Origin: Conus ventricosus
Taxonomy: Eukaryota > Mollusca > Gastropoda > Neogastropoda > Conidae
Direction: 5' to 3'
DNA length: 64,000 nt
NCBI GenBank assembly: GCA_018398815.1
Contig: CM031622.1
Coordinates: 23,301,257-23,365,256, forward strand
Shown here in pieces: positions 22,500 to 33,600 of the stretch. Every line of letters starts with the position of its first letter. Position 1 is the stretch's first letter. The position numbers and the translations under genes were made by a program. Under the pieces are notes generated by a model. That model did not search any database, had not been told where the DNA came from, and saw only the letters and a list, made by a program, of their open reading frames with translations.

Positions 22500-23600
22500 C
22501 CTACCCTGAGCCTAGCTGGTAAGTGGGTGAATGCGAGGCGGGTCCCACGTGCTCTATTTCGCTGCCCTGCTCGGTAGGAGGTGAACCCGTCCAGCCGCAT
22601 CGGGGACCGCGCCCTCGGTGGGAGACCATTGTCTGACCCCGTTGGATGAGGGCATTGGAGCCACAAACACCAGGGTGAGCTGGTCGAGTTTTGCTTGTTG
22701 AATATAAGCCACAGTGTCTCTTCTTTCGGGCATAGAGCCTAGGGTCCCGGGCGATTGAAGGTGGCTTTGCGTCCCTGGGATATGTGCAGATGTCCCCTGA
22801 GGACACCTGTACCCTCAGAAACACCAGGGGGGTATCCGATGTGTCCCTAGGCTTCATTCGAACCCGCCCCGGACGTGCACTAGCAGCCACAAACACGATC
22901 CTTTGTGTTGGGCATGGTGAGGGGCGCTTAGTGGTGGTGGGAGGACGCGGTAGTCTAGCCCCCTACCCGCAGAATGTGTGGATAAGGTCTGGCTTGCGGC
23001 TAAACCCGTGTTCCTTCCCCATATTGAAAAGTCAGGTAACCCTTGTCCCGCAGGTTATAACCGTCCCCCTTAGGAACGGGACCTCGTACGAATGCCCCAA
23101 TTTGGTAAGCCAATTACGTCGACTCCCCTACGTTCCTGTACCCCTAGGGGAATATGTTGTGGCGGTTCGATCGGGGTTGGTCGACGCCCTTTGTGCCTGG
23201 ACACGACCGGGCTCTTGGGCGCGGCGTGACCTCACGCGCCAGAATTAAGACACACGCCGAGGTCGTGCGACGGGTAGACCAAAATACTGCTTCCGGAGTC
23301 ATGCGCTTCCTTCCTCGAGCCCAGGTTTTGGCTGCACCTGATGCCCGGTGGGGCAGAGCGCTGTGAGTCCACGTATAAGTTCGGGGAGAAAAGTGAAACG
23401 TGGCCTCATCAAGGCTAGTGGCGGGTTGGAGATTCCCAACCCAGACTCCTCCACCCGTGCCTGGTCCGCGTGCTACGTCAAGGTTTCCCCAGGGCCGAGG
23501 GTCGCGTGACACAGCATGATTAGACAGAAGTCTCACTGCGCGTCGGAGCCATAGGGCAAGCCGTGCCAATCTGCTACGGGGGGAGGAGAGAATTTCGTGA
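22500..23600 (-). pseudogene. RT/RNase H-like fragments (DIRS-like)
   Basis: Read on the minus strand, YIQQAKLDQLTLVFVAPM (about 22712-22658) resembles the conserved LxLVAPxWPxQxWF segment downstream of RNase H in DIRS elements. Upstream, near 23130-23060, a TNPDRTATTYSPRGTGT stretch resembles the D-N-T-A-x-Y-I-N-x-Q-G-G-T box of RNase H. The frames are heavily interrupted, no RT active-site box was found, and the assignment rests on two short stretches. An open plus-strand frame at 22784-23248 has no recognisable domain and is treated as a shadow. Confidence 0.35.
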
Positions 23601-26428
23601 GAATATTTTGACTTGGATCACCCTTGATGGGCGCCGTTGCCCTTAGACTTTCTGGGCAGGTCAAAAGAGCGACATTTAGAAATTGGGCGTTCCGCATACC
23701 AGTAGCCTCGACGCATCTGCTCGAGTCCCGTCGACGGGTAGAGGAGGAAGGTCACGAGTACCCCTCCGCGAAAAGTCTCTCCATCTAACCCTGACCGTGA
23801 CTCTTCCATGAGAACGGATTGCTCTGGATCGAATCGACCTGGCGGGGTTCTCCAGGACTGGTGAGCGACTCTGAGTGTGAAGTGCTCGACCCGACGGTGT
23901 CCATCACCATTTGGCAATTGGAGGCAGAGCAAACCGCGGAGCACACTGATACACTAAAGGAGGAGACAAAAGGGTCGATCGAGAAGAAGTAAATTAATCT
24001 CGATCGTTCCGTATGGGTGGTTGTGTAAGGGAGTCGAGAAAATCGACAGAATCAAATCTCCTGAACTACCCGTACACACGGCCACCACCAGGTAGAATGT
24101 TGAGTAATGTAGATATTAATCGTGAACAGCTTATAGAAATTACTAACTTGTACTAGGCACAAAATTATCTAGCTACTAAATGGTATATTGTGTACTAGTA
24201 CGAAGATATGAGCACTACACCGTCAAATGTCAGACCCAGTACGAAGTACGGCCGTCAGAAGACAAAATGGGGGAAACACTACCAGACGAGGGAGAAAATT
24301 GGCGGCCGACTACCGGCCGAGTGTACGATCGTGGAAAATATACAAATGGGCCGTGTGCAGAGAAATACCGATGCAGTATGTCGAGGACATAGTTGCGATT
24401 AAGCTTGGGGCACAGAGCACGGAGACAGTGCCAGAAAAGCAAACTTGACCACAACTCACGAGAAGTAAACAAAGTCCGAGGGAAGAAAGTGAGATCTGTG
24501 GTGAAAAATGCACAAAATCGCTAGAGTACCGATATAACATGGGGTAATAATAAATGTGCACACGTTGTAGATCAAGAGAACGACGAGACACCCAATCATA
24601 AACGCAGTAGTAATTGATAAATGGGGGTATAATAAATGATTCCCCGAAGATGGAGTATGGCTGTGTCTAATGGCGGGATAAAAAACGGTCATACACACAA
24701 AACTCCCCTCCCTTTGTTGAGCAATGGATTGAAACCTGCTGTCTATACAGGGAAGTGTCCGCATGAGTATCAGCCGCATACGCAAAGAATAAGCAAGAAT
24801 TAAATGTGCACCACGGTTGTAGATCAAGATATCGTAGAGACACCTGATCTACCAGGAGTAATGTGTAATGAAGCAATAAATGTTACAATAGTGTACTAAT
24901 AATGTGCACACGTTGAGATCAAGAGATCGAAATAACACTCTCTCGAACCTGTCATCATGTAAATAATGTACAGGAAAATATAAACGCCCGGTGGAAGCCG
25001 GTACCTTTTGCCACACAAGGAGAATTCTGGCAGGCAATATGGCGGACCGCCAACCGTTCAGACACAATCCAATATGGCGGATCGATTGACCGGGAAGGAT
25101 TCGATCGCCGAGATTTGACGCCACTGGCCCGAGAGTAAAATACCCTGGTGTTCCTGTAATAATTGCTAAGGAGGTACTAAACCAATGTGCACCAGTTTGG
25201 TAGAAAGAAGAGATCGTAAGACGTTCATCACCTGTGATAAATTAGGTACTAAAAAGCAACATGTGCACCAAGTATGCATATCAAAAATCTTAAGTCACTC
25301 TAATCTACTGTAGTATATAGATAAAATAGTGCCAAAAATGTACAATAGATGTGGTCCTGTGGAAATCCCCGTACCGGCAAGCCATGTGCGATCGAAATTG
25401 CGCCATGCGGTGAGCAATATGGAGGAAAGCCGATCGTAGAGGAAAATCCAAGATGGCGGTCGAATGACCGTAGATTTAGTCAGCGAAAGAGAATCCTGCG
25501 CGAGAGTAAATCGACAACGCACTAGAAGTATATAAGGGGCGCGAAGGAGACTCCGTAAGAGTGAATGTTAGGATAACCAAGTTTATAAATGCTTAAAATT
25601 GATTGAACTGGAGATAGAAAGGCGAACTCTTCTCTTCGTCCTCTTCTATCATAAAACATGTCCACCATCCTATATTTGATGGTAGCAATGTGGGTACAAC
25701 CCCATCGACTGTAATAGACAGCGATCGAAGAAGACGATCAGGAGAAGAATTCAAGAGAAAACGAGGAGAAAATAATAGAGGAGGAAAACCTCCATAGCAG
25801 TGAAGCGGTACGAAGACCGCTGACTGACCACGCCGAACGTCGGACCCGAAATGGCGAGAATAAAGAAAGGAGGCTCGAGCGACCGAAGCGAAAAATCTTC
25901 GTCGATGTGAATGAACCGAGATGGCTATTGGGAATAAACCAACGAGCCGAGATCGATGAAATCCGGTGGAAATTGGGAAGAAAATAAACGTGAGAGTGGC
26001 CTGACGCTTACTGTAACAATACTACAAGGGTGACGCGTCCCCAAACCTGGCCCGCAGTAAGGGACGAATGGAGAACAAAATGGTGAAGAGATAGAGACGT
26101 GGCCTTCACGCCTAGAGCTTAAATTAATGAAATAAAATGCATCCAAAACCTCACGCGGCAAAGGTACCACAAAGGGTCGAACGTAAGCCACACAGAGCAA
26201 GAAAGAAGGCAGCACACAAGCAATCTCTACAAAAAACAGAATGATAGGCGAGACAGAGCATAAACCTGTCCTGTTAGGCGAGGAGGCCGAGGCTTGAAAT
26301 GAGGAACCGAAGTTTACACCGTATTCTTCCCTGCGGAAGTAGTGTGACGTCACGTTTATGGTCTATTACTGCAATTAGTCCACAAATAAATCTCGGCTGC
26401 AGATCTAACTAACGCCTAGTAATGCAAG
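23601..26428. other. Non-coding part with diverged direct repeats
   Basis: No gene was recognised. ATGTGCACACGTTG-type motifs followed by GATCAAGA recur near 24552, 24803, 24898, 25181 and 25259. A second unit with CAATATGGCGG or CAAGATGGCGG and a GATCG-rich tail recurs near 25035-25135 and 25410-25510. These look like diverged tandem repeats of a few hundred bases, possibly the leader or terminal region of the DIRS-like element. Confidence 0.4.
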
Positions 26429-26453
26429 GTCTGACATGGTAAAAGTATATGAC

Positions 26454-26718
26454 AGCCAAAAAGCAAGTATGAATTGCCCTGTTAGCGTAAAAACGAATAT
26501 ACAGGAATTGTTTTATTTGGTAATGTTCCATAAATGATGGTGTATCCCTGATTTTGGAGATTAATGTCCCGAAAGTAGGAAATTGGGTTGGGCAGCTCCG
26601 AAAAGTGTGAGGTTCAGCATATAAAGAGAAATAAAAGATTGCAGGTACTTTTGTTTCAGGACCGTGTTAAGTGCAGTGACAGACATGTAGTATTGTTTTG
26701 GCTGAGTGATGTGCAAAG
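26454..26718. other. AT-rich stretch, nothing recognised
   Basis: This is single-copy-looking sequence between the DIRS-like edge and a possible small exon. A TTTGTTTCAG acceptor-like site occurs near 26660. No domain or RNA gene was seen. Confidence 0.4.
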
Positions 26719-26834
26719 ATGATGGAATCGTGGTGCAAGGACACACGATTCCGAGCCATGACCCGATCTACTACAGACACACTGATTCTGTTACTACTAG
26801 CGCTACTCTCTGTGACCGCGCAAGCGTCAGCCAG
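26719..26834 (+). CDS. Possible signal-peptide exon (uncertain)
   Basis: The frame begins MMESWCKDTRF, has a second ATG at 26758, and continues MTRSTTDTLILLLLALLSV and then TAQASA. This is a textbook secretory signal shape: a short polar start, a leucine-rich core and small residues at a cleavage-like site. It runs straight into CCAG|GTTTAAG, a possible splice donor. It does not match any part of ZMYND8 that I know. It could be the first exon of a small gene nested in or upstream of the ZMYND8 locus, or chance. No downstream partner exon was recognised. Confidence 0.2.
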
Positions 26835-27300
26835 GTTTAAGTTCATTGTCTTTCAGCACTCACATCTAATCAAAACTGTTAGTGGAATTGGAGGGTCATA
26901 TGTATTATTGTGTTGATCCTTTTTCTAAATTGAATTTTCACACAACACATGTAAACAAGGTATGAGATGTAGGGTTACCGTAAATGTTCGGACTATAAGC
27001 CGCGACATTTTTTACTCCAGCTTATAAACCGCTGCGGCTTAAACAACGATGCAGCTATTTGCGATTTTTCCAATTCCAGGAGCAACACAACCGTCCTCTA
27101 TACATAGCTTCTCATAACTCACCATGTCCGGAGTTTAATGGTTCATTCGAAAATTATTTTCTATGATCTCCATGTTAAAGTAGGTATACTGTTTCACTTT
27201 GTTACAGTGTTAACAGGTCACTTTTATAAATCAAAGCATCACACACTTGAAGCATTCAGATCATTTGCTCAAGCACACACCCATGCTGAAAACGCAACGA

Positions 27301-27440
27301 AATGCCTACGATGCAGCTTTCAAGTTGAAGGTTATTGACCTGGCCATCGAAAAGGCAATGGAGCAGCTGCACACAGGAGCTTGGAATAAATGAATCGATG
27401 ATACGACGTTGGAGGAAGCAGCGTGGAGAATTGTCTTGTT
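27301..27440 (+). pseudogene. CENP-B/Brinker-type helix-turn-helix of the pogo-like element
   Basis: NAYDAAFKLKVIDLAIEK (27301-27354) continues, after a one-base shift, into ELGINESMIRRWRKQRGELS (27377-27436). This is the typical DNA-binding head of pogo-type transposases, which recognises the terminal repeats. The shift breaks the frame. A Lys-Lys-Thr-Thr-Lys stretch follows, as is common in this family. Confidence 0.7.
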
Positions 27441-27534
27441 GCAAGAAGACAACAAAGGCATTAGTAAGGCTGGACTGTGTGCTGCAGCAGACGACAGTGC
27501 AAGCGACGATGCAGCAGCGACTTTTACCTTGCCT

Positions 27535-27824
27535 CAAGAGGAAAGCGACAGTGAAAACGAGGCTGAAGTCAGTGGCAAGATGGCGAAGGAAGCGCTACTA
27601 TTTCTGTTCAACTCCGACACCGAAGAAGAAGACTTCAGCGGATTCAGTGGACAAGACAATGATGACATTGAATAAAGCTGATAATCCTCAAGAGGAAAGC
27701 GACAGTGAAAACAAGGCTGAAGTCAGTGACTAGATGGTGGAGGAGCGCTTCTATTTCTGTTCAACTCCGACACCGAAGAAGACGTCGGCAGATTCAGTGG
27801 ACAGGACGATGATGACATTGAATA
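27535..27824 (+). repeat. Tandemly duplicated acidic C-terminal tail
   Basis: The sequence for EESDSENEAEVSGKMAKEA through GQDNDDIE and a stop (27538-27675) is repeated, with changes, at 27700-27824. The period is about 160 bases, and the second copy has its own frameshift. Confidence 0.75.
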
Positions 27825-28181
27825 AAGGTGATAATCCTAAGGTTATGAGCTTTATTTTTGTTGTATATATCTGCGGCTTATAAACCAATGCAGCTTATTT
27901 GTGAAAAAAGTTCAGATTTTTAAAGAAATTTAGTGGGTGCGGCTTATGTACAGTGCGCTGAATAGACCGAACTTTACGGTACTTCTTTCTGATTTGCAAC
28001 CTCAACTGATTTGTTGTAATATTTGCACATGGTTATACACAACGTATGAAAAGTCAACAGTAATTGTTTTGAGATATATTGATTGACATAACAATATAAT
28101 CTCATTCAACAGAATGATTGATGTGACAATATATGTTATTCAGCAGAGCGATTGATGTAATGATATGATGTCGTTCAACAG

Positions 28182-28274
28182 AGTGAAGTGTTCCAGAAAC
28201 CGGTCAACATGGCCGAGCTTCCGTCTTACACTGATGTTATTGTCAATCCCATGGACTTCTCTATGATGGAAAAG
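28182..28274 (+). CDS. ZMYND8: ZMYND8-like exon: bromodomain, ZA-loop part
   Basis: The exon is 93 bases, phase 0 at both ends, between TTCAACAG and GTGGGT. It encodes SEVFQKPVNMAELPSYTDV and then IVNPMDFSMMEK. F-Q-K-P-V, the P-x-Y pair and N/H-P-M-D are hallmarks of the bromodomain ZA loop, which helps bind acetyl-lysine on histone tails in the nucleus. The upstream pyrimidine tract is weak, but 28181 is the only AG in reach with an open frame. The reading frame is intact. Confidence 0.85.
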
Positions 28275-28984
28275 GTGGGTGGTTTTGGGGCAGCTTGTCA
28301 ATTTGCTCATTAGGGCATTCACAACTGATAGGTGTTCATGTTCCTTTGACATGGGCTGAAATCGGATACTCGCTTGGTGTATGTGCATGAAAGGTTTTAT
28401 GCCACGTTTTGGCACATGTGCTTTGTTTCTTGGGATGGTTGGAGAGAGAATGAATTTGTGTTTCATTACCCACGGAACACCGATGTGCACTGTGGAATCT
28501 CATGTATGTGTCGTTCTCAGTGAGGAGAGAAAGTAAACAGTGTTTCAGTGCAGTGCCTCGGTGACTTTTCAGCGAGTTGAGAGAGAAGGAGGTGGTGAGA
28601 GGGGGAGTGATTTTCTGCAACTGAAAATTGATTAGTGGAGTGATTCAACTGAACAGTTTCCGGCTGCAAGAAAATGAGAGTAAATAAATAAGTTTGTGTG
28701 AAATCAAAGATTGGGTCTCTGACTGAGAGATGAACCAAACAGTTGTTCGGAGGGAAAGAAAAAGATGTATCAGATTTGATCAGTGCAAATTTGGTGAAGA
28801 AGGTTATCAGGGCACTGAATGATATGAGTGGTTTTTTTAAAACTGTGTGTAGACTTTAAAATGGTAACAAAAAACTTGGACCGCCAGTGTTGGGGGAAAC
28901 TTAACCAGGTTTTGTGTGGAGTCCCATTTAAAGAGAAAAGGTAACAGATTACGTCTTAAAATGGAAAAGTTAACAGGTTCGTCA
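28275..28984. other. Intron sequence, nothing recognised
   Basis: This is unique-looking intron sequence. Open minus-strand frames here have no recognisable domain and are not called. Confidence 0.5.
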
Positions 28985-29228
28985 AATAACATGAATTATT
29001 AAAAAGTATGAATGTCCAGTGTAATTGGGATGATAGATGAAGTACAGATTGGCTGTCCCAGTCCTTGATCGATAGGTTGATAAAGGTCTGTGACTGATCC
29101 CGGTCTTGAATGATAGTCGTTGAGAAAAAAGGTGAGGGACCTGTCCCGTCATGAACGATAGGTTGATAAAGCTGTTGACTGTCCGGTCTTGAACGATAGG
29201 TTGATAAAGGTGTGACTGTCCAGTCCTT
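28985..29228. repeat. 37-bp minisatellite, left block
   Basis: Several degraded units carry GATAGGTTGATAAAG and CTGTCC(G/A)GTCTTGAA. It is the same array as 46555-48345. The last unit stops at AGTCCTT, exactly where the hAT element begins. The earliest unit has the TAATTGGGATGATAG variant that dominates the far end of the right block. Confidence 0.8.
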
Positions 29229-29789
29229 CTGACCTGTTTACTCTACGTTTTGGGCGTTAGCAAACTTCACGATATTTATGGCACTTGTGGCTACGATTGC
29301 TACGCCATAAAAAGTAACTACGCTTTATGTTCATTTTCTGTCCGCATTTCTTGCTCGCGCCGATTCCCCAGGGCCGCGTCCAAGTTTCTTGTTTGTAACC
29401 CGATCCAAGTTTTTTTCTCGCCAGCAGTTTGACTGGTTCAAGTTTAAAGCACGCACGCCTAAGTTACTGCTTTCTTACACTGCCGCGCAGTCCGCTGTCG
29501 CGCTGAAATCGGCTCCTGCTAAACACAGCTCTTTGACCCACTTTCACGTCGAGTCAACGTCTCGCGTCGTGCCGTGTGTTTGTGCCTTTCCATCTGCAGA
29601 GGAATATTCCACTATGGAAAGCGGAAACTAGGCAGTTGTCGTGAAACAGAGGAATGGACAGGATGATTTGATATTGGATGGATGCTAGCGAGGACATTTT
29701 CTAAGAAGCAGTCAAAATCGGCAAAAAAAACAACGTAAAAAGCAGGACAGAAATTTACCAAAAGCATCATGACAGCCTTTACACCTGTC

Positions 29790-29935
29790 GGTTCCTTCAA
29801 GAGAGGAGCCGAGTTGCGCACGCTGCTCGATATTGCGACTCTCATTTTCAGTGAACAACGGCGGCCTTCATATGACTGCAAAAACCACGTTGGCACTCAG
29901 GCGCACAAACAACGTGCAGGTGTAAAGTGTGCAAG
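29790..29935 (+). pseudogene. BED-type zinc finger of the hAT transposase
   Basis: DCKNHVGTQAHKQRAGVKC is readable at 29874-29930, with the H-x5-H half of a BED finger. The cysteine half lies upstream around TGCTCGATATTGCGAC but is frame-disturbed. BED fingers bind the transposon ends. Position and pattern match the finger in the short hAT copies (DCKRHISGKMHKE). Confidence 0.55.
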
Positions 29936-30169
29936 CCAGTAATCATTTTTTGGCGTTCCGACGAAGCTTAAGGCAGGCCCCTCCAGTTCCAATCGACCGA
30001 CGATGTCACAAAAAGGCAGAAAGAAGCCATCTTGTGACGGCTGATCGTCGACGTCAAATTCTTTCTTGCATCAGCTGGGGGAGATTGGCAAAAGCCATAC
30101 AAGCTGTGTCCTGACTTAAAATCGCTGGAAGTAAATACGAGCTTTGTTTCTAGATATATGCACCAAACT

Positions 30170-31180
30170 GCCTCTGCTTCTCTCTCTTCTCTCTCTTTCT
30201 CTTCTCTCTCTCTCTCTCTCTCTCTCTCCCCCCCCCTCCTCTCCCCCTCTCGCTCTCACACACACCACAGTCACTTCGGATTACTCATTTATGTATACAC
30301 ACACAAAGAAGGCAATCTAAGAAAGAAGTGTAAGTAAATAGTTATGTTTTTGTTTCCCTTGAAGTTTCTTTTAAACACCACAAACACCACACAACACACA
30401 CGAACACAACACACCACACGCACTCGGAACACGCACACTCACTCACACACACACATGCACAACACACATGAACTACACACACAACATGACACACACGGCA
30501 CAACACACATAACATGCACCACACCACACACACACTCACACACACACAAGTTTTCTTTTAACACACACACTACACCAACACAACCACTTACACACACACA
30601 ACACACAAGTTTTCAATTCAACACACACACACACACTTTCACCCACACACACATGCTCCACACACACAAAACACACTTAACTCACAAACATGCACACACA
30701 CACACGTTGAACATATATACATACTCAACACATTGACATTCACACTCACATGACATAAATACACATGCATGACTAAACACATACACACACATACCCACAC
30801 ACACATGGGACTTATAATATAAAACACCATGCACACACCGCGTGACATAATATTTACACACGCCACAGGACATTTTTTACACACACACACACCATGCATA
30901 CTTACTCACATGACATACATACATACCTCAGTTACATACACACTTTTACACACACACACCACACACAGTTACACTCATACACAGTCACACACACCACAGT
31001 TTCACATACACAGTCCACACACACACAGTTACACACACATACCCACACACTGTCTTTACGCACACTCACACACACACACACACCACACACACACACACAC
31101 TCACATGTCATACATAATAACCACACACACACACAGTCACATACACACCAGTATACACTTACACACACTATGAACTTATT
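30170..31180. repeat. CT and CA microsatellite tract inside the hAT element
   Basis: A CT-rich run (30170-30260) is followed by about 800 bases of interrupted CA repeats (30370-31175). Long Thr/His- or Cys/Val-rich frames here on both strands are artefacts of the repeat. Confidence 0.9.
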
Positions 31181-31204
31181 ACTGTTGTAATTTTCTCGTT
31201 TTGT

Positions 31205-32640
31205 AGAATTCAGAGTGGCCGCAACAAGCGACCAGCCCTTGATTAAGGTGATGGCGCGAGAGGAGTCTGCAAGCATCGCTGAGCGGATGTTGAAAAAGGG
31301 TCCCTACACTGTTTCCACAGATGGCCTCCAACGACTTCTGGCTCTGGTACCAAACCCCCAGTTTCCAGTGGTTGTCTCGGACGATCAACAGAGAGATCTG
31401 CCTTGAAGAGTCACTGTTGTTGTCGCTCTTCCTGTTTGACAACGGACTGCTCTGGTAAGAAGTTCTCACTATGTTGAATACATTTGATTATATTCATTAT
31501 TGCATTGGTGTCCATGTTTTGAATTTACAGGAAGGTGTAGATTTTCGATGTGGAAGATGCAGCCTGCACAAAAGTGAGCCACAAATTGCCTAACTGTCAA
31601 CTTTCTTGGTTGTCAGGTTGCAAATACAGTAAGCCGGTGTTTGTGCAAGGTGCTCTTGTTATCTCCTCTACTCGTCTCTGTCTCTCTCTCTCTCTCTTTC
31701 TTCTCTCTCTCTCTTCTCTCGCTCTCTTTTGATTTCCGAGATCATCAATCCTAGGAACGATTGCGCCTGTGTTGATGTGTGTTGCAGGCCCGGGAAAACT
31801 TTGCCAATCTGCTGGTAGGCAGAGCTAGCCAACTGCTGCCTGCATTTCCTGGACCAACTGCCTCAGCCTTGGGTCGAGACAACGCCCCAGTGATGACCGG
31901 CAGAAAAAAAGGGGTGTTGTTTGCCTTCTGAAAGAGGAGCAGCCTGAGATCTACTTGTCTGGCCGCGCTGCACCATGCACATGGTGCACAATGCTGCAAA
32001 GAAGGGTATGACACCTGCCCTCCATAGAAAGCAGCCTTATTGACATTTTTTACTACTTTCGAAAAGAGGTCAGACCGCCAACAAAGATTCAAGGAGGCAT
32101 CCCGAAGAGATGTACGTCACAGGCATGATCAGAAACTGATCATAGCATGTCCAGCACCAGGTGGCCTGTGTAGCATCAGGAAGGCACTTCAAAGAATGAT
32201 AGCCAATGAGGATGACCTGAGTGATTTCTTTGGTCACGAGAAGAAGTCACATGGGGTCGGGCATCAGCTCATACGCAGCCCAGTATGGGCGATGGCATCT
32301 TCGTTTCGTCCAATCACCCACAAATAAATTTTTTCAGCCTCTTCTTAGCTCACACCTTCAAGGTTTTTGAGCCCATACCTGCTGTCTTACAGGAAGAAGG
32401 GACCATGATCCATAGAATGAGGAGGGACAATGCTGCGGTATGGTTAGTGCTCCTTTCACCAAGTTTGTCAAAGCCAAGTGTCTATGTACAAGGACTTGAG
32501 CGACTGTGGAATACCAAGCTGACTTACCAACCAGAAGGACGCAACTGTGAGATCGTCATTGGTAGTAAGATGCGACGAGCCCTTCCTGATGCCATAGAAG
32601 GCAAACACTGAAAGATCGAGAGAATCGCAGAAATTCTTCT
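31205..32640 (+). pseudogene. hAT transposase catalytic region (decayed)
   Basis: The order of blocks follows hAT transposases. KGPYTVSTDG holds the likely first catalytic Asp (31320-31322). A splice-like GTAAGA near 31455 follows, then GRDNAPVMTGRKKGV (31872-31916), then EKRSDRQQRFKEA and KALQRMIANEDDLSDFF (about 32185-32235), KPSVYVQGLERLWN (about 32476-32515) and IGSKMRRALPDAIEG (about 32558-32602). The enzyme would cut and paste the element. Stops and frameshifts occur between blocks, and some gaps could be introns. The third catalytic residue was not located. Confidence 0.65.
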
Positions 32641-32984
32641 GCTACGTGAAGAATTTCTTTGTGGTGGTCACGAATATCTGCTCAAGTGGTTCGCCTATTT
32701 CTGACCCACTTCTTTGCTTGTTGAGGTGGAGATGTCACCTGCAGGTGGTCCAAGTTCCACATGCCTAGGTTATTTCCTCCAGAAAAGTTCCCTTGGGTTT
32801 GCTGCAGAGAATGTGTCTGTGTATGATGTCTCAGACAGTCCATTTTCCAGTACCAGTCTACTGGACCATTTCATCATGCTGGTCTAAGGAGAAAAGCAGG
32901 AAAGAAGATGAGGATGGTCATCAGACGAGGAGGATGAGAATGGTTGAGGACAATTAAAGGAGAAGCACTGCGCTTGGTTCCATC

Positions 32985-33200
32985 TGGACAGTATCGGGTT
33001 GCTGCAGGAGGGGGCCTTTAGTGATTTGTCACTGGTGGTGAGGGATTTTAACAATGCCACAACAGCTCCGGGCACATTGTGGAGAGGATTTTCTCCTGTG
33101 TGCGGAAAGACAAAAAAAAAAAAAAAAAAAAACGAACAGGAGCCAGCCATGGCTGATGACACTCTGGACACGCCTTCTTGTGCGGTTGAAAGGGTCTAAG
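32985..33200 (+). pseudogene. hAT C-terminal dimerisation region
   Basis: GLLQEGAFSDLSLVVRDF is followed, after a frame change, by ERIFSCVRKDKK and then AMADDTLDT. ERxFS followed by R-K and a D-T-L block is the typical hAT C-terminal dimerisation motif. An A run at 33112-33131 disrupts the frame. Confidence 0.6.
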
Positions 33201-33429
33201 AAACGGCCTGTTGATGCTGTGGTGCCCTCACTTGGTTGCTTCGCTTAAGAAAGCTCAGAAGTGCTACTATCTGAGTCTGAAGAATAAAAATTCACAGTGG
33301 GACTGTTGATTGGATTAGGTGGTTGTGTAGGACTGAATTGTTCAAGGAGGAAGCTACATCAATGAACATTTTACCGTTTGTGTGCATCTATAGTTGCTCT
33401 TACAATATGGACACTTGTGAGAAAAAGAT

Positions 33430-33600
33430 CCCTACGGGGGGTTGGGACCGTGTCGTGGTCGGAGGGTTTTGCGTGGGTTCCTGTGATCCCTTAGGCTTTG
33501 CTGGCGGGGGGCATCATTACTTGGACGATAGGGCTGTTTTATTCACACTAGCTTCTAGGCCTGAGAGGTGCAGATGCTGTTTGGCCTAGCGTAAGTGTAA
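33430..33600 (+). ncRNA. Candidate HDV-like ribozyme at 5' end of copy D
   Basis: P1 is CCTACG (33431-33436) against CGGAGG (33460-33465), with one mismatch. P3 is ACC/GGT (33447-33458) around the loop. P2 is GTTGGG (33441-33446), altered relative to GTTGCG. The J4/2-P2' segment reads CCTAGCGTAAG (33585-33595) and seems to lack one A compared with copy E. It is the weakest of the three copies but has the same layout. Confidence 0.3.

Larger units (their letters stand above)
19658..26453 (-). mobile_element. Probable DIRS-like (tyrosine recombinase) retroelement, decayed or mosaic
   Basis: Minus-strand translations contain a tyrosine-recombinase-like C-terminus (19750-20044), a Gag-like frame (20633-21085) and RT/RNase H-like fragments (22500-23600). 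The sequence TCTGACATGGTAA occurs at both edges in direct orientation (19659 and 26430), and an inverted version lies at 19716-19736. DIRS-group elements have unusual split or inverted termini and a recombinase in place of an integrase. The domain order here (RT fragments, Gag-like, recombinase) is not the standard one, so deletion, rearrangement or two overlapping copies is likely. A hAT derivative (21085-22328) interrupts it. Confidence 0.42.
26976..27981 (+). mobile_element. Non-autonomous pogo/Tigger-like DNA transposon
   Basis: The ends are inverted: TACCGTAAATGTTCGGACTAT at the left and the reverse complement of TACCGTAAAGTTCGGTCTAT at the right, flanked by TA as expected for Tc1/mariner-pogo insertion. 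The subterminal CGGCTTATAAACC-type motif is also repeated near both ends. Inside are a helix-turn-helix N-terminus and an acidic C-terminal tail, but no DDE catalytic domain. It is therefore a deletion derivative that needs a transposase in trans. It lies just upstream of the first visible ZMYND8 exon. Confidence 0.8.

Noticed and set aside
22784..23248. 154-codon plus-strand frame
   Set aside because: No recognisable domain, and the opposite strand carries DIRS-like fragments, so it is probably a shadow.
30344..31276. Thr/His-rich and Cys/Val-rich frames
   Set aside because: These are translations of CA/GT repeats.
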